NCBI GenBank assembly: GCA_009733775.1
Contig: WOGZ01000244.1
Coordinates: forward strand, 1 to 51,568
DNA: 51,568 bases
Direction of reading: 5' to 3'
Source of the DNA: Alectoria sarmentosa
Lineage: Eukaryota; Ascomycota; Lecanoromycetes; Lecanorales; Parmeliaceae
Shown here: positions 37,256 to 47,211 of the stretch, piece after piece
Layout: each line of letters opens with the position of its first letter
Position numbering within the stretch: position 1 is the first letter of the stretch
Program-made: the position numbers and the translations under genes
The notes under the pieces: model-generated
Databases searched by the model: none
What the model was told of the DNA's origin: nothing
Seen by the model: the letters and a program-made list of their open reading frames with translations, nothing else

Positions 37256-40200
37256 ATGCTTCAAACTTTATTTATTTCAAAAACGTGATTCGAAATTAAT
37301 GAGCTTATGAAATAATTCGAATTTGTCTTTATAAAAAACTTTAATAAGGTCGTCGACGATTTATTTATCGATGAACACATATTATAAATCGACATTTTCA
37401 TTAACGATTTGATCGCGCATTTAATGATGTTGAATGTTGATATATTTGATATAATTATAATATTAAAGGTTTTTAATAAGCGCAATTGCATTTTGGTTAT
37501 CATTATAAATAATAATCGTTTAAAACGCCTCATTGAAACGAATTTAACTCAAAAAATCTCTTAATTAAATGATTTTTTTGATGATTTGCGTTTGATTAAT
37601 ATATTCAATCTCACAAATAAACAATGTGATTATAAATTATCGTTTAAATAATTAATTGATAATCTCATTTTTTAGATTGAAAACGTAATTTAAAATTGAT
37701 TTGCGAATATCGTGATCGTTAATTCAATCAAAATCAATATAATCGATAAATTCTTAAAGCGTATTTTTATAAATAAAATGTTAATTGATAATCTTTTTCA
37801 AATAATGAAAGATACGCTTAATAACGATATAATGAGTTTCAATAAAATTGAAAACGTATCAAAAAATCATTAAAACAGCGAAAATAATGTTTGATCTGAT
37901 ATCGAACATAACGTATATAAAAGATTTTATAATCGATTAATAAATTTGAAGAAACTCTTTAAAAGCTATATATCTTTTTTCGATAAATGTTAATCATAAA
38001 TTAATTTTCATTAAAATGAATTTTATCTTAATTTTTCACATTTCATAAATATAAAGAAAACGTTCGATGTAAATTGATTGTCTCAATTATAAGATTCGAT
38101 TAATACGATTATGAGTTATTATCATTTTTAAATAATAATTATAAAAGTCGAGGTCGTTTATTTTGAACTTGACATTAAAAACGTTTTTAATTCATTAAAT
38201 TTCAAATCGAGATGAATTAATGACAAAAACATCGTTTATATAAAAAGCGATAATGATATTAATGTTTAAATCAATGAAAATATTAAAGTCGACATCAATG
38301 AGAACGAAACCGATTTTTTTCATATATTTGATAAAAATGTTATATCAAATTCAAAGAGATTGCTTTAAATTATAAAAAATCTTATTGAATTTATAGATTT
38401 TATTGAAATACTTTTTTAAGACATATTCAATGAATTATTTCACATAAATCTCTTTCTCAACGTCATCATAAAGAAAAATGATTTTAACGTTCATTTATTT
38501 TAAATCTTAATTCTTAATGACGATTAAAACGAAGATCGCCTTATAAGATATAAACTTAATTATTAAAACGAAAATTTCATTAAAATTTAAATCTTCTCAT
38601 TATTCAAAATCACGCATTATTTAATAAATTTTAAAATAAATAATTTCGTCACGAGCTTCGCGCTTAATGATATAAATTCATTTATCATAAAAAACAATAC
38701 GCCTTTTAAATAAATCGATAAGTTTTTAAATCTCATTTTTTAACAAAAAGTTATTCTCGTCGATTATGTCATCTTTTTATTGTTTTCGATATGAATTATT
38801 GATAATGACTTTTTTATAAGTTTTCGATTCGTATAATTTTATTGCGATAACGACTTAAATAATCATCATATAAAATTAAATAAAATTTAACGAAAAATCG
38901 CGCGATATAAAATAAAAATGATTTGAATAAAGCGGCGGCGCATTATTTGACATATCATTTTGAAGAGTAAGAATCAATGATAATGACGAGTTAAAAATTA
39001 ATGCGTTAATTTTAAAAGGATTTGAAAACTTAATTATAAAAAGCTTAAATTTAAACGATTGAATAAACTCATCAACGTTCATTTTGTTTATAAATAATCA
39101 ATTTTCAACGACGAGAGGCGTTATAAACGTTGAATCATTTTTTTTCACAATTGAATTAATTAACAATTATAAATCAAGTAAAAAACCATTCTTTTTTAAA
39201 TTTTAAACGATTTTGAAAGATTAAATGATATCGTTATTTAATAACAATATATAATAAATATAATCGCCTTTATAATCGATAAAAACTCTTTTAATAACGC
39301 ATTTTTAATCTTTTTTTCAATTAATAATGAATTTGCGCAAGATAATAAAGTTTAAAATCTTAATACGACATATGTGATTCAAACGAGGTTTATAATTCAT
39401 ATGAGCTTGATATGAAATGAATTTGCGCGATCGTATAAGGCTTCGATTATAAAGATAATTAATGATTAATATAAGTTTTGATCAATATTTTTAATCAAGG
39501 TTAATGTTTTTAATGATAATATTAACAATATTGAAAAGCGTCTAATTAAATCGTTTGACGACATTATTTTATTCGGGATTTTCAAAATAAATAAGCTTTT
39601 ATATAATGTTATAATCAATACGATGAATATCAAAATCAAAATTTTCATATTCGTCATTATAATCAATTCGAAAACGTTTAATAATAACATTTTTATATTG
39701 ATTTTTAATTTGATAACGCTTAAAGATAAAAAAGATTTCGTTTTTATATTCAATAATTTCGATTTTAAAGCGCTTATTTCAATCATCAATAAAAATAACA
39801 AAATATTTATCTTTAAAGCGATCTCGAGAAATAATAAAATCGTAAACATCGTTATAAATTAAATTCAAAGGCCTTTTTTCAGGACGAATATGAGATTTAT
39901 ATAATGTCTTTTACGTCTTTTTGATTGCGTAAAAAACATAAAACTTCTTATTAACGATAACTTTGAATAAATTAATGTCTTTAAACAATTTGATCAGCTT
40001 ATAAACGTTTTGATATCTCAAATAATTCATATAAACATGTTATAAATCGAGGATTTGATTGTTGATTTTGCGCGATATAATATCGAAATTTGAATTCAAA
40101 GAGAAAAAATCGAAATAAGCTAATGAAGGGATAACGTTATTCATTAAATTGAAATGTTTTTTATATTTAAAAGTAATATAAAATATGATAAATTTGATAT

Positions 40201-40640
40201 TATATTATTTAAACACAAATACGAACATTAACGACTATTTGAAAAAAATCAAAATTTAATAATTAAATTTTCATAAACGCAAGCAATAAAGATTGTTATT
40301 TTATAATCAAATAATAATATCACGATTATCAAATTCAATGTTGTTTTATATAAATTTTATTAAAATGCTATTGCGCATTAATTGTCTTTAAGAAATTAAA
40401 TTTAAAGATAAATTTGAAATAAAAAGAACATTCGTAAAGATAAATTCCTTTTTTTGATTATCGATAATAATATTAATACGTATTTTATCGATATTAATGA
40501 AAATGCGAATGTTTTTAATATTTTTGATAAGGCGAACATCGTTCAATTTAAGATTAAAGGCGCGATATTACACAAAATAATCTTTATTAAACATAAAATG
40601 TTAAAAGTAAACACAATTCATCGCTTAACGCGAAGATGAT
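37256..40640 (-). pseudogene. pol: Copia B-minus pol remnant (protease, integrase, RT, RNase H)
   Basis: Read on the minus strand. The integrase second catalytic motif is RFRIDYNDEYE with the Asp codon intact (complement of 39662-39664), unlike B-plus. RT: the YVDD box reads YIND (complement of 38231-38242). The RNase H C-terminus runs down to about 37,260. The plus-strand frames 39623-39862 and 40454-40639 and the minus-strand frames 37261-37533 and 39466-39849 are off-frame shadows. The parent enzyme replicated and inserted the element. Stops prevent function. Confidence 0.85.
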
Positions 40641-40649
40641 GAATTATTT

Positions 40650-42351
40650 ATTTCAATCGTGAAGATAATCATGATTTTTCTTTGATTATCAAAAGATTCA
40701 ATAAAATTATGATTTTTATAATAACGTTTTTTGCTGCTAAAAACATCCTTTCGATCATTATCCTTTTTGTTTTTAAATTTATCATCATCGTCATTATTAT
40801 TATTATTATCATTATTTCTTTTATCGTTATTATCATCAAAATTGTTATTAAAATTATTTTAACAACTTTTATTAAAGAATTGATCGCATTTCATTTTAAT
40901 ATGATAATGCTTCTTACAATGAATGCAATATTTAATGAACTTTTAAATGATTTTATTGTTGAAATCAAACATAACGCCCTTTTGAGATTTAATAATAATA
41001 ATATGTTTTAAAATTAAAACGATAAGACGAGAGAGACGTTGAGCGACGAATGTAAAAATAAATTTTTGACGTTTAAAGAAAGAATTAATTATCATTTAAA
41101 TGAATCAAATAATAACGTATTTTAATAAATAAGCTATTTCGATATTAATATCATTTATAAACTTATAATTTTGAATATAATAAATGAAATAAATATCATT
41201 CATTTTATTTAAGTTTATGTGAAAAAGAAAAATGAAAAAATTGATTTTCAATCTCAATTTAAGCGATAAATTAATAATATTATTATAAATGTTTTTAAAA
41301 CGAGCGGCAAAGTCAATTGCATTTTTATATTAATTAAGATTTAATTTGAATAATTAACGATATAAGTTATTGAGCGTATCGAAACCTTTAAATTTGTTAT
41401 TTTTATAAATAATATCTTATAAAACGTGCGCATTAACCTCATCTTCATAATTCATAAACAAATTATTTTCAAAACGATTCTTGATAATGTTGATATAAAA
41501 TTTATGTTTTAAATCTCATTTAATTCGCTTTTTTTCGACGATATCGATTATTATTATGAATTCGTTAAATGAGATATTTTTAAAAATGATAAATATGATG
41601 AGAGTCTCACTTTGTTTCACTTTGATGAATTTGATAAAACGTTACGATATAAAAAATTGCCACATTTTTCAAAATCATATTTAAAGGTCGTCGAGTTTTT
41701 CAAACTTTTTAATATGAAATGAAAAATTATTATTAAACTTCACGTCGACAATTTTTTCGAATATGATAATTTCGATATATTATTAAAAATATAAAAGGTT
41801 TAAATGTTAATAAAAAGATTGAATTTAATAAATTGAACGATAATTTCAAAAAGATCTTCGCTATTAATTGATTTAAAAGAAAATTCTCGAATAAAAATAT
41901 TGAGAATTATAATGTTATTAAATAAATAAATAAATACGTAATCGCGTTTTTTGCTTTTCGAACGCGTTTTAAATTAATAATAAACTTTATTTAATGCCTG
42001 ATTATAAAAAGAAAAATCGCATTCGAAGATGCGTTTTATCGATCAAGCTCTTTTGAATTAAATTTAAAATTCTTTTTAAGAAATATTTGAAGATATGAGA
42101 GGCGTGAAATTGCGAAGACGTTTAAATTTATCTTGATTTATAAAAAGAGAATGTTTAAGACGTTTGAATTTGTCTCGATGAGAAATGTGATTGATAAATG
42201 TAATTGAATCTTTTGATGATTCAAAATCAAAAGGAATATTTAAGAATCTTTTATGTCTTTTTTCAATCGTAATTAACATTAAGATCGTTGATATAATAGC
42301 GATCGTTAATATAACAGAAATCGTATTTTGTAATAAAATGCTCGTTATCAT
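40650..42351 (-). pseudogene. gag: Copia B-minus gag remnant with intact CCHC knuckle
   Basis: The start is at 42351 (MITSILLQNT). The first 91 codons are open to 42076 and match the B-plus Gag N-terminus (KDSITFINHISHRDKFKRLK, FTPLISSNIS). The capsid domain lies around 41,250-41,420 on the complement. The nucleocapsid knuckle, complement of 40886-40927, reads CIHCKKHYHIKMKC, a complete C-x2-C-x4-H-x4-C, the only intact one in the window. It supports the reading of the damaged knuckles in the other copies. Confidence 0.85.
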
Positions 42352-43005
42352 AAACGACCCGCTGTCGTTATTGACTTTGATTTAATATTTCATTAAAAGC
42401 AATTTGATAATCGATATTATGATAATAATTATTTAAAAATAGAGTTTGTAATATGTTATAACCCCTTTCTCATTTCATAAATAACGAAATAACATTATTT
42501 AATGACGCTTAATCGATTAATGGAAATAATGCGCGTTTGATTAAATTTAATCTCAATTTTCTCATTCTTTAAATAAGAGACTGTGATCATTTATAAGATT
42601 AAACGATTTCTCAAAAGTTATTTGATCATTGCGCTATGAATATGACTCATCATTCAAAAATTGAAGTTGATAAATAATTAATCGCAATTTTTTGAAAGCA
42701 GATTGCTTTCATAACAATTGCAACGTTTTATGATTTATCATTTGCGATTATCACGTGAATAAGCAATTAAATTAAATCAAATATTATTCAGAGCACGATT
42801 TATTAATAAAAATGATCACGTGTGATAAATAAGCTTAGGAAGGTTATTGCTCGATTATCGCAAAGTGAATGATTATTTTATCGCTAGATTTTTGACATTG
42901 CGATTCAGCTCTTAAGAAACTCCCCTTATACGCTTAATTGATGAATCAATTAATTCATAAAATAAATAATATTAAACGAATGCCCGCGATTTCGGGCTCA
43001 TAATT
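42352..43005 (-). other. Leader and primer site of B-minus
   Basis: Non-coding leader. The primer-binding site is the complement of 42992-43005 (AATTATGAGCCCGA). The part next to the LTR is partly spared, for example GCCCGCGATTTCGGGC at 42982-42997, which is itself an inverted repeat (GCCCG...CGGGC). Confidence 0.8.
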
Positions 43006-43140
43006 TATTAAAAATAAATGAAACATTTGGTTGATTGAATAGCTGCAACAGAGCATCTTAAATACAAAATGTGTCAAGCCTCGACAAACCTTCCTTGCCT
43101 CGGCAAACCTTCCATGTTTGATAGCTGACACATTTCAACA
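43006..43140 (-). repeat. 5' LTR of B-minus
   Basis: 135 bp, well preserved at its U3 end (TGTTGAAATGTGTCAGC on the minus strand, 19-bp repeats present) and mutated at its last 15 bases (TTTTTAATA where TTTCAACA is expected). Confidence 0.95.
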
Positions 43141-43726
43141 TCATCATCATCATCGTCGCAATACATCGATCGCAATCTATATGCACGTTATCAATCATTA
43201 TTACCAAATATCAATTCTCTGAAACGATCCTTATAAACCTTATAATCGATCGCATACATGCATATACATATACAATTCGAAATATTTCATTCAATCGAAA
43301 AATTTACTCTCATATATATTCATCGACCATATATCGCTCGATTTTTGATATACATCAGATAAACTGAAAATAAATTTGTCAAAAAACGGTTTTTCGTTAA
43401 AAAATGGAATTTTTTCTATATAACGCCGTGACGAATATGTTCAAAAGAACATAATCGTTTTCAAAAAAAAAAAAAAAAAAAAAAAAAATCCGATTTTGGA
43501 TTTTTTCACTGTTTCTATCCAGTTTTGAACATCGCGAGTTTTGAATCTCGTATTTGATATCTGGGTCATTATGAGGCGTTTTCGACTACTTTTTCGAATT
43601 TTTTCGACTTTTTCGACTTTCACTCTTTCTATTCGACGTTCAAATCACATAACATCTCGAATAAAAGAGATGAAGGGAATGATTCAAACATTTTGATTTT
43701 CGAATTACAATGCGATCATGTGGGAG
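43141..43726 (+). other. Remaining 3' region of B-plus
   Basis: B-plus resumes with TCATCATCATC. It contains the palindrome 43524-43558, a homopolymer A26 at 43463-43488, a TTTTTCGAC repeat cluster (43575-43620) and the polypurine tract GTGGGAG (43720-43726) next to the LTR. The minus-strand frame 43441-43623 is a shadow. Confidence 0.8.
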
Positions 43727-43862
43727 TGTTGAAATGTGTTAATTATTTGAAACATAAAAGATTTATCGAGACAAGGAAGGTTTATCGAGGCTTGGCACAT
43801 TTTGTATTTAAATGTTCTGTTGCGATTATTCAATCAATCAAGTGTTTCACTTACTTTCAACA
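43727..43862 (+). repeat. 3' LTR of B-plus
   Basis: 136 bp, TGTTGAAATGTG...ACTTTCAACA. It differs from 14274-14409 at 19 positions, all C-to-T or G-to-A in this copy. It is followed by TTGAT (43863-43867), closing the B-plus insertion. Confidence 0.97.
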
Positions 43863-43999
43863 TTGATTTCAAAAACCTTTTAAAAAAGAAGATTGAAACT
43901 CTATTATCGAATTTTTTATTCGTTATCAATAACATTTTGTTATTATGATTATAAAATTTGATCAATCTCAATTTTATGATGATAATCGTCGAAATGAAT

Positions 44000-45335
44000 A
44001 TTTTGAATTCGAATTTTTAATTGAATAGCATAAAAAGGATATGAATTTTTTAAAAAAATTTACACGTTTTCAATTGCACTCAATATAATCTTAATCGAAT
44101 TTAATTTTTATTATCAAATTTAAAGTCAAATTTTTTATATCATTGACTTCATTTTATAATAATATTATCATTTAAATTTATCATTAATTCTCGCATAAGC
44201 ACTTTTCGTTATTATTATAAAATTTTGAAACATAACGATAACAATTAATTGATATCGATAAAAACTTAAACGACTTTGATAAAAATTAATAAAACATTTA
44301 TTTCATTTTTTTCACATTATCGTCATGTGATAACGATTTTAAAATCAACGAAAAATCATTTAACGTTTTAAATGATATTGAAATTTTTAATTTACGCGCT
44401 AAAGGCAAATGATTTCATTTATCAACTTTTTTTGAAATGTTCGAATCGTTTTTTGAATCGTTATTAAATTCGTTTATTTCGACATTTTTTCAAAGCGATA
44501 ATCTTTAAATCGATATTTTCGATTCGCTTTTAATCGTGATAAAAGTCTCGTCTTTATTATCTTTATCGTTATTATCAATTTTTTATATCTTTTCATTTAT
44601 CTCCTTTGATATCGATAATTAAATTTAACATTCAAAATGTCGTTGAAAATGTTTTTGTGAATGATAAAAACAGCTTTTTATTGATTTTTATTATTATTTT
44701 AAAATTTATTATCGAGTATATCAAATAAAGCGAAAATATTATCGATTAATTAATGTTGAATAATTTTCAATTCTTTATTAACATCATCAAGTTTAAAATT
44801 TACGTGATTATTTATTAACGTTTTAATTATGTTGATCGTTAACTCATCAAAAAGCATAACGAAAATTCTCAAATTATATTAAACGTTACTAATGTTTATT
44901 ATAAACCTACGAGCTTTGAATTTTATATCGAATTTATACGTTAATTATATAATATCAACATTAATTTCGAAAAAAGCGTTCGTCAATACGAAAAGAACTT
45001 TTATAAAATTGACGTCGAAATCGTTAATTTAAACGATTCATTATCATTATCGAAGTCTTATCTTATTCAATTTTTTCTCATAAAACTCGACGAAACTTAT
45101 GATATTTTTATGATAATTTACATTTAAATTTATATGCTTTATGATTCGGATACAATTAAATTCGATTTGATTATTTATGACGTAATGAATAAAAAGCATC
45201 GGATGCTCGCAATTAAGAAAAATGATATTATTATATTTATTCATCGCAATAATAATGACAAAAATAAACAATTCGTTAAGGGCGGTTTCGACGATTTTGA
45301 TTTCATCAATTGTGAAATTTATGTTTTTTTATAAG
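44000..45335 (+). pseudogene. gag: Copia C gag remnant
   Basis: A frame running from about 44,960 through the open segment 45134-45334 reads FEKSVRQYEKNFYKIDVEI, then YLIQFFLIKLDETYDIFM and YDVMNKKHRMLAIKKND, which fits the end of the Copia UBN2 capsid domain (LP..FLI..LG..YD.F...., ....LMNEERRL). It ends in a CEIY that may be the first half of a CCHC knuckle, but the rest of the motif is not recognisable. Upstream, 44,000-44,950 is collinear with gag but stop-ridden. The antisense frame 45047-45271 is a shadow. Confidence 0.6.
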
Positions 45336-45479
45336 ATCGTTAATCGCAAATTCAAACATTTCTTTATTAAATGTTGAATCAAATTCTCTCATTTAAAATT
45401 TAAAAAGTTTATAAATGAATAAAAAAAGAAGAAGAAGACGCAAATCGATATCATTTATGCGAATATTAATGTTTTAAAT

Positions 45480-47060
45480 GTCAAGCGTAAGCGCATCGAA
45501 GAAGCGTTATTTAACGTCTTCGCTTTAGAAAAGAATAATTATTTCAACGTCAATATAACGTATGTTTCAAAAAAGAACGATTATCTTTATGTTTATATAA
45601 CATTTTTGAACGAATTAAATGATTAAAGTTATTCGAATTTCATTTCGAATGATTTTAACATTTTGAGTGTAATTAATTTGACAAATCAAAACGAAAATGA
45701 AAATTTTATTAATTTGATAACGAATTCGAATTTAAACAAAAGTTTATTATTCGTTAAATTTATAAATCTCGATATTCGAATTATGATAAATTTTGATTAC
45801 ATTCGTTATTTTTTTGTTGATCGTTCGATATTTATCATTTACATCAAGATTTAATTTCGATTTATTAAAGATATTGAAGACGTCAAAGTTCAATCTTTTA
45901 TTTATGATATCATTAATTTCAATTGTAATGTCGATAATAAACGCATTATTTTAATGATTTTTAATGTTTTACACGTGCTCGATATAAACGTTAATCTTTT
46001 ATCGATTAAAAAGTTTTTAAATGTCGACATTAAAATCGTCTTTAATAAAAAAAATTGTGTTTTAATTTAAGATAATATCACGTTAATTAATACGCGAAAT
46101 CGCGATTTTTTTTTTTTGAATTTATGAGAAAACAACAATATTTTGATCGTTTATAACGTTCTTTTGAATTCGATTCATTAATTATAATATATTTATATAA
46201 ATTATTTAAATCAATAAAATCTCAATAAGTTTTTTAATATCGTTATAAATATGAATTTCTTTAAAAACATTATCGAGAAATACATTTGCGAATGTTATAT
46301 AATGAATCATTAAAAGATTATTTCTTATAATTTGTTTATAATGTTCGATATTTTATCGAACGAACTTGTTTATAACGATTTTATTAAATCTTTGATTTTC
46401 ATCGATTTCAACGATTATAAATATTTTGTAACGTTTAAAGATGATTTTATTTATTATTTTGAGATTTATTATATTTATCATAAAAGTGAGATATTCGTTA
46501 TATTTTTACATTTCAAAATTTATTTGAAATCTCGCGATTATCGAATTTATCGCATTTGTCTCGATAATGAAAACGAATATATTAATAAAAAAAATTTGAA
46601 ATGTCTCGCTTAAATGAGCATTAAACAAAAATTTATTATTATAAATAATTTCGAAATGAATGAAATCGTCGAGCAATTTGACTAAATTTTAATAAATAAA
46701 ATTTATTCAATTTTGTTAAATTTCAATTTTAACAATTTTTTTTGATTTGAAATAATAATTATAATTACTTATTTAATGATGCGTTTTTTTAATATCAGAA
46801 TCATCGTTACATTTTTCGAAACCTTTTATTATTATAAATTTTTTTTTTTTCATTTGCGTATCATTAATTTCATCGTTTACGTTTTAAAGCGTATTTAAAA
46901 AAAAATTGTGAATAAAAACGAGAAATGTATCCTTTTAAATTATGAAAGCGAATTCATTTTTTATTTTTATAATTTAATCAAAAAGAAGATTGTTGTTATG
47001 GCAGTTTTATGACAGAAGCATATATGCATTGTGTGATGTATAAAGCTTGATTCTTATTAT
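45480..47060 (+). pseudogene. pol: Copia C pol remnant: protease and integrase
   Basis: One frame can be followed for over 400 codons with only scattered stops. Protease: IMINFDYIRYFFVDRSIF near 45,777-45,830, the (I)LDSGCTRH motif with Asp-Ser-Gly now Asn-Phe-Asp; then NVLHVLDINVNLLSIKKF. The GAG-pre-integrase Cys pair (ICECYIMNH) is near 46,290. Integrase is the open frame 46332-46613: YKYFVTFKDDFIYYFEIYY, HKSEIFVIFLHFKIYLKSR. All three catalytic acids are kept: Asp 46377-46379, Asp 46563-46565 (LDNENEY) and Glu 46653-46655 (FEMNEIVEQ). HLRIINFIVYVLK follows near 46,855. The end is cut by D. Confidence 0.8.
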
Positions 47061-47099
47061 TTAAAAATCTGATTATTTATTATATTGAATTAAGGATTT

Positions 47100-47211
47100 T
47101 GTTAAGGTACTTCTTTAACAGACAAACATAAATGATAAAGCAAATATCTCGTTAAATCACGTACCTTATTAAATAAATAACTTAATATTTTATATGTTTG
47201 TCGTGATAACA
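47100..47211 (-). repeat. Candidate 3' LTR of Gypsy D
   Basis: 112 bp with perfect ends TGTTA...TAACA. Internally it has two interlocked inverted repeats: AAGGTAC (47104-47110) with GTACCTT (47161-47167), and GACAAACATA (47121-47130) with TATGTTTGTC (47193-47202). The second LTR is outside the window, so the limits are inferred from the ends, the inverted termini and the stop of C coding similarity just before. No clear polypurine tract remains next to it. Confidence 0.55.

Larger units (their letters stand above)
36031..43140 (-). mobile_element. Copia family B element B-minus, complete, inverted inside B-plus
   Basis: A 7.1-kb minus-strand element with 135-bp LTRs at 36031-36165 (3') and 43006-43140 (5'), flanked by TCATC (36026-36030 and 43141-43145). 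It inserted into the 3' region of B-plus in the opposite orientation, so the two pol genes converge. Domain order and spacing match B-plus. It has fewer changes in some domains: intact CCHC knuckle and retained integrase Asp. Still dead because of stops and YIND in RT. Confidence 0.97.
14274..43862 (+). mobile_element. Copia element B-plus, full length, split into three segments
   Basis: The element occupies 14274-14923, 30202-36030 and 43141-43862, about 7.2 kb in total. The gaps are filled by A-outer and B-minus. The 136-bp LTRs at both ends and the perfect 5-bp duplication TTGAT (14269-14273 and 43863-43867) show that these outer ends belong to a single insertion into C. Joining the segments conceptually gives the same order as B-minus, which is a check on the reconstruction. 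Pol carries many stops. It is inserted in C and is older than A-outer, A-inner and B-minus. Confidence 0.95.
43863..47099 (+). mobile_element. Copia element C, second segment (gag to integrase), truncated by D
   Basis: C continues after B-plus. The first about 1.1 kb is leader and gag start, then gag and the protease-integrase part of pol. It stops at 47099 where the LTR of Gypsy D begins; GATTT (47095-47099) is the predicted target duplication. RT, RNase H and the 3' LTR are missing from this side. C keeps longer open stretches than A or B and is a different family from both. Confidence 0.85.

Noticed and set aside
46980..47045. A better-preserved stretch (GTTATGGCAGTTTTATGACAG) considered as a new LTR start
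   Set aside because: In frame with the preceding Copia C pol it continues the region after integrase (...YGSFMTEAYMH), so it is coding remnant; the LTR-like segment starts later, at 47100.
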